DNA of 64,000 bases from Acidobacteriota bacterium (GTDB lineage: Bacteria; Acidobacteriota; Terriglobia; Acidiferrales; UBA7541): the NCBI GenBank assembly GCA_013289955.1, contig JABCYZ010000005.1:186001-250000 (forward strand), read 5' to 3'. The notes beneath the pieces were generated by a model that was not told where the DNA came from, did not search any database, and was given only the letters and a program-made list of their open reading frames with translations. A program made the position numbers and the translations under genes. Below are positions 61,560-64,000 of this stretch, piece by piece. Position 1 is the first letter of the stretch. The number at the start of each line of letters is the position of its first letter.

Positions 61560-61850
61560 TTACTTCTTTATGTCCTTGCTTCGTTGCTTCCTTTTCCTGC
61601 TCCACCACCACCACTGGCATTTCTCCGCCGCCAGTCGCGGGTTCCTCGCCTGCGCCACGGCTGCAGAAAACGTATCCAGTACACACGGGTCTTGCCGTTG
61701 TCTTGTCATGCGCTCCATCTTTTCATACATCCGCTCCGGATTCCGCTTCGCCAGCTGCGCTATGCTCCGGATCCCGAGCATTTCGAAATCCCTCAGCATC
61801 GCCGGTCCGATGGAAATCAGATCCGCTAGTTCCCGTGTCCTTGCTCGCAT
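61560..61850 (-). CDS. Helix-hairpin-helix protein, Cdd1 (pathogenicity locus)-like
   Basis: 96 residues from ATG 61850, preceded by AAGGAGG. HhH motif near residues 10-35 (ISIGPAMLRDFEMLGIRSIAQLAK), then DPCVLDTFSAAVAQARNP and WWWWSRKRKQ. Trp-rich ends are usual in this family, so the run of four Trp is not an artefact by itself. Function unknown, likely DNA-binding. It is divergent from the monooxygenase-like operon and cotranscribed with padR. Confidence 0.82.
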   Translation of the reverse strand: MRARTRELADLISIGPAMLRDFEMLGIRSIAQLAKRNPERMYEKMERMTRQRQDPCVLDTFSAAVAQARNPRLAAEKCQWWWWSRKRKQRSKDIKK

Positions 61851-61860
61851 AAAAACCTCC

Positions 61861-61889
61861 TTGACAAGGCATCCTGGCTTCCATATTCT
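61861..61889 (+). promoter_or_regulatory. Sigma-70-type promoter
   Basis: TTGACA (61861-61866), a 17-base spacer and TATTCT (61884-61889). Start of transcription near 61896, inside the inverted repeat that follows. It would drive the leader frame at 61939 and the genes at 62043 and 62480. Confidence 0.6.
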
Positions 61890-61892
61890 CAA

Positions 61893-61911
61893 CTAGTCTA
61901 AACGAGACTAG
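61893..61911. promoter_or_regulatory. Operator-like inverted repeat between divergent genes
   Basis: CTAGTCT (61893-61899), five bases AAACG, then AGACTAG (61905-61911), a perfect 7-base inverted repeat. It covers the predicted start site of the plus-strand promoter and lies 43 bases before the Cdd1-like gene, so one bound dimer could silence both. PadR, encoded close by, is the likeliest ligand. Confidence 0.55.
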
Positions 61912-61938
61912 AGGCCAAATGCAAGGAGGAACTAGCCC

Positions 61939-62040
61939 GTGCGTGATCTCGCCACTGCCCTTACCGCGGTCGACTTCTTACTTGCCCTTGCCGTCTTTTC
62001 GCCGCAATCCCTCAGGGAACAAAGCGGGAGAGCAGGTTAG
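61939..62040 (+). CDS. Possible short leader ORF, 33 codons
   Basis: GTG 61939 follows AAGGAGGA (61923-61930) at ideal spacing. The peptide reads MRDLATALTAVDFLLALAVF and a short polar end. The stop lies two bases before the next ATG, so it could couple translation to the monooxygenase-like gene. It is too short for a domain call, and only the strong ribosome-binding site supports it. It may be a leader peptide or a small membrane peptide. Confidence 0.4.
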   Translation: MRDLATALTAVDFLLALAVFSPQSLREQSGRAG

Positions 62041-62042
62041 GC

Positions 62043-62432
62043 ATGGAAACAAGAATATACAGAGTTGATAAATTCAGCGTACCGCCCCAGGCCCGCGAGG
62101 AGTTTCTAGAGAAGGTTCGCGCTACCCACGGCCTCCTCAGATCGCAGGCCGGGTTCGTCGAAGACGCCATCCTCGAACAAGCGTCGGGCCCTGGTGAATT
62201 CAACTTCGTCACCATCGTCGAATGGGAAAACGCCGAGGCCATGGAGCCGGCGCGCAGGGCAGTCGCTGCGCTGCACGAGCAGATGAATCTTGATCCGCGC
62301 GAAATGTTCACTAGGCTTGGAATTCGGGCCGATCTCGGCAATTTCAAGCGCGTTGAGCAGACCAATCGGCGGGAACACGAATTGGCGATGCCCGTAAACA
62401 ACAGGAAGAGCGCAGGCCTGGAGGAATTCTGA
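62043..62432 (+). CDS. Antibiotic-biosynthesis-monooxygenase-like (ABM) protein
   Basis: 129 residues with one ferredoxin-like ABM domain in the first 95: YRVDKFSVPPQAREEFLEKVR, LRSQAGFVEDAILEQASG and FNFVTIVEWENAEAMEPARRA. Many such proteins oxidise quinols or have no known substrate. The last 35 residues are polar and unlike the family core. It is probably cotranscribed with the VOC protein downstream from the promoter at 61861. Confidence 0.8.
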   Translation: METRIYRVDKFSVPPQAREEFLEKVRATHGLLRSQAGFVEDAILEQASGPGEFNFVTIVEWENAEAMEPARRAVAALHEQMNLDPREMFTRLGIRADLGNFKRVEQTNRREHELAMPVNNRKSAGLEEF

Positions 62433-62479
62433 AGCCGTCGGAGACAACGCTGGAAACGCAAACTCAGGAGATGAAACCT

Positions 62480-62881
62480 ATGAAAGTAAAGAAGATTACG
62501 CCCGTCCTGCTCGTGGAGGAAATCGAGCCCGTTCTTCCTTTCTGGCTCGACCGCCTCGGCTTCACGAGAGCCATCGAAGTTCCCGGCGCCGAGAAACTCG
62601 CTTTCGTGGCCTTTCAAAAAGACAGCGTCGAAGTGATGTATCAGACCTATGAGAGCGTCGAACGGGACGCCCCGCCCGCCATGGCCGCCGCTGCCAGGAA
62701 GGGTCCGACCTACCTTTACCTCGAAGTGGACAGCCTCGACGACATCCTGGGCGCGATGAAGGACGTCGAAAAGGTCATGCCCGAGCGCACTGCCTTCTAC
62801 GGCATGCGCGAATTCGCTGTCCAGGATCCCGCCGGCCACTTCATCACCTTCGCTCAACCGGCCGTGCCGCCGGAACACTGA
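62480..62881 (+). CDS. VOC-superfamily (glyoxalase-like) protein
   Basis: 133 residues from ATG 62480, which has AGGAG ten bases upstream; an in-frame ATG at 62471 directly abuts that site and is less likely. VOC pattern: ITPVLLVEEIEPVLPFWLDRLGF, FVAFQKDSVEVMYQTYESVE, LYLEVDSLDDILGAMKDVE and FAVQDPAGHFITFAQP. The final Asp and the His in GHFITF could be metal ligands. Function unknown; probably in one operon with the ABM protein. Confidence 0.85.
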   Translation: MKVKKITPVLLVEEIEPVLPFWLDRLGFTRAIEVPGAEKLAFVAFQKDSVEVMYQTYESVERDAPPAMAAAARKGPTYLYLEVDSLDDILGAMKDVEKVMPERTAFYGMREFAVQDPAGHFITFAQPAVPPEH

Positions 62882-62914
62882 CCCTTGTCGCTGAGGCCTC
62901 CTTTTCTTCGCTTA

Positions 62915-62936
62915 GGGGCGCAGCATGCTGCGCCCC
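62915..62936. repeat. Perfect 22-base palindrome, REP-like copy 3
   Basis: Left arm GGGGCGCAGCA is followed directly by its exact reverse complement. It has the same GGGC-N-CRGC-AY-GCYG-N-GCCC core as the two palindromes in purL, here in an intergenic position between the VOC gene and the arsR promoter. Confidence 0.65.
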
Positions 62937-62977
62937 GCTCGCTCCCCGGAATACTTAGCTCATCGGCTAACTATTGC

Positions 62978-63007
62978 TTGACTCCGAGGAACCGGCCGGA
63001 CTATAGT
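62978..63007 (+). promoter_or_regulatory. Promoter for the arsR-like operon, flanked by operator arms
   Basis: TTGACT (62978-62983), 18 bases, TATAGT (63002-63007). The 10-base arms GGCTAACTAT (62965-62974) and ATAGTTAGCC (63003-63012) are exact reverse complements and bracket the promoter, the right one covering the -10. Predicted transcription start 63013-63015. Confidence 0.6.
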
Positions 63008-63014
63008 TAGCCTC

Positions 63015-63362
63015 GTGGTTAACAATCAAAACCGCGTCACCGCCGTTTTCGCAGCGCTCGCCGATCCCACGCGCCGTCGGATCCTCGTCCGCCTCTCCGA
63101 GCGCGGCGAGAGTCCCGTGACCGCGCTAGCCAGGCCGTTTCGCATTTCGCCACCAGGATTCTCAAAGCATCTGCGCGTCCTGGAAAAAGCCTGTCTCATC
63201 GAACGTCATCGAAAAGGCAGACTGCATCTGATCCGCGCCCGGGCCGCCGGTCTTCGGGAAGCCCACAAATGGATGGCCCAATGCGCGGCATTCTGGAATT
63301 CGAGGTTTGACGCGCTCGACGAACTGCTCAAAAGCGATTTGCAGAAGGAAAAGAAGCGATGA
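63015..63362 (+). CDS. ArsR-family transcriptional regulator
   Basis: 115 residues, winged helix: VFAALADPTRRRILVRLSERG, ISPPGFSKHLRVLEKACLIE and HRKGRLHLIRARAAG. No ArsR metal-box Cys is seen, so it probably does not sense metals. The GTG start is at or within two bases of the predicted transcription start, with no ribosome-binding site, so translation may be leaderless. It overlaps the AHSA1 gene by four bases; such pairs are common. It probably represses its own operon. Confidence 0.9.
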   Translation: MVNNQNRVTAVFAALADPTRRRILVRLSERGESPVTALARPFRISPPGFSKHLRVLEKACLIERHRKGRLHLIRARAAGLREAHKWMAQCAAFWNSRFDALDELLKSDLQKEKKR

Positions 63363-63805
63363 AATCCGAGCTAAAGATCGACGGCAATCGCATGCAAATC
63401 ACGCGCGTTTTCGACGCACCCCGCGAGCGCGTCTTCGCCGCCTGGAAGACGCCCGAACTCATGCAGCGATGGTCAGGCTGCAAAGAAACTGCCAGGGTGC
63501 GAATCACGATGGATTTCCGCGTCGGCGGCTCTTTCACGCAAGAAATGGATATCGAGGGCTCAGGCAAACACTCCATCACCGGTGTCTATGACGAAATTGT
63601 CGAGCCGGAAAAAATCGCCTACCACGTGAATCTGGGCCCGGCCATCACGCGCGTCACGGTGGAATTTATCGACCAGGGCAGCCAGACAAAATTAATCCTG
63701 ACGCAAGAAGGATTCCCGGATCAGAGCATCGTCAGGATCGTTTCGGGGGGAACGTTGGAATCCCTCGACAAACTGGAAGGCTTGCTGCTCGCCGAAGCCG
63801 CCTAA
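63359..63805 (+). CDS. SRPBCC/AHSA1-domain protein
   Basis: 148 residues: ITRVFDAPRERVFAAWKTPELMQRW, VGGSFTQEMDIEGSGKH, YDEIVEPEKIAY and a C-terminal amphipathic helix SLDKLEGLLLAE. The helix-grip fold binds hydrophobic ligands. It starts in the stop of the ArsR-like gene (ATGA), and such ArsR-AHSA1 pairs are often autoregulated by an unknown ligand. Confidence 0.9.
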   Translation: MKSELKIDGNRMQITRVFDAPRERVFAAWKTPELMQRWSGCKETARVRITMDFRVGGSFTQEMDIEGSGKHSITGVYDEIVEPEKIAYHVNLGPAITRVTVEFIDQGSQTKLILTQEGFPDQSIVRIVSGGTLESLDKLEGLLLAEAA

Positions 63806-63850
63806 ATCCATTCTGCCGGACGTGGATCTTTGCCTCATCGAGGAGCGGAC

Positions 63851-64000
63851 ATGAGCTATGGACGAATCGTACTCTCGGCCGTTGGCGCCTTTCTCGCCTA
63901 TTTTGTCATTGGCGGCCTCTCGTTTGGCCTGGTGCCTTCGCTCAGGAGTGAGTTTCTCAAATATCCCGCGGTCTATCGCTCGCAAGAGGGAATCAGGAGC
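63851..64000 (+). CDS. Membrane protein, truncated by the window end
   Basis: The first 50 codons: SYGRIVLSAVGAFLAYFVIG is a membrane helix followed by GLVPSLRSEFLKYPAVYRSQ. AGGAGCGG precedes the ATG. The rest lies beyond the window. No family assigned. Confidence 0.6.
   Translation, partial: MSYGRIVLSAVGAFLAYFVIGGLSFGLVPSLRSEFLKYPAVYRSQEGIRS

Noticed and set aside
61560..61620. Run of four Trp in the Cdd1-like protein as a repeat artefact
   Set aside because: The codons form a short TGG repeat, but Trp-rich ends are normal for this family.
1..64000. tRNA, rRNA, CRISPR, insertion sequence or prophage
   Set aside because: I looked for T-loop sequences, regularly spaced repeats, transposase and integrase motifs in the intergenic regions and gene products and saw none.

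Overview
The window looks like a chromosomal segment of a Gram-negative, GC-rich member of the Acidobacteriota (Terriglobia-like). This is inferred, not proven. The signs are an 808-residue orphan FtsX permease of the ADOP type common in that phylum, an lpxC gene (so LPS is made), a B12-dependent ribonucleotide reductase, several small coiled-coil secreted proteins, a redoxin paired with a c-heme/copper monooxygenase-like protein, and twin-arginine exported enzymes. I see no rRNA, tRNA, CRISPR array, insertion sequence or prophage.

Layout. 1-1942: end of a surface-polysaccharide cluster (two GT4 glycosyltransferases). 2106-6000: a secreted CarboxypepD_reg-like protein, an ECF sigma/anti-sigma pair, and a metallophosphoesterase, cupredoxin and DUF2231 membrane protein set. 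6001-6559: a gene-free stretch dense in helices, a candidate structured RNA. 6560-13610: more envelope polysaccharide functions (GT-C membrane glycosyltransferase, GT4, O-antigen ligase-like protein, acyltransferase 3). 14223-27404: mixed metabolism and export (sulfurtransferase, PilZ-like protein, M20 peptidase, ADOP permease, S41 protease, TPR/c-heme protein, redoxin, two paralogous coiled-coil proteins). 27808-33355: two MacB-like permeases, two coupled Ser/Thr kinases and a secreted tyrosine phosphatase. 33492-37111: nrdJ behind a roughly 400-nt leader holding an intrinsic terminator with competing pairings, then a small unknown gene. 37381-42238: DUF4349-like protein, zinc ribbon, ABC exporter, coiled-coil protein. 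42511-53631: Ste24-like M48 protease, CGNR regulator, CPBP protease, divergent polysaccharide deacetylase with a degenerate S41 protein, lpxC, a zinc-ribbon/pilin-like protein, glmU, a VOC protein. 53712-60813: purine cluster purQ, DUF2251-like, purL, purF, lepB, purM. 60803-64000: padR, a Cdd1-like gene and a divergent monooxygenase/VOC operon sharing an operator-like site, then a leaderless arsR-AHSA1 operon and a truncated membrane protein.

The strongest leads for something undescribed are the nrdJ leader (mutually exclusive helices around a terminator), a family of about 20-bp palindromes of which two are translated in frame inside purL and a third is intergenic, the helix-rich region 6013-6417, and two S41 proteins plus an M20 protein that lack canonical catalytic or metal-binding residues.
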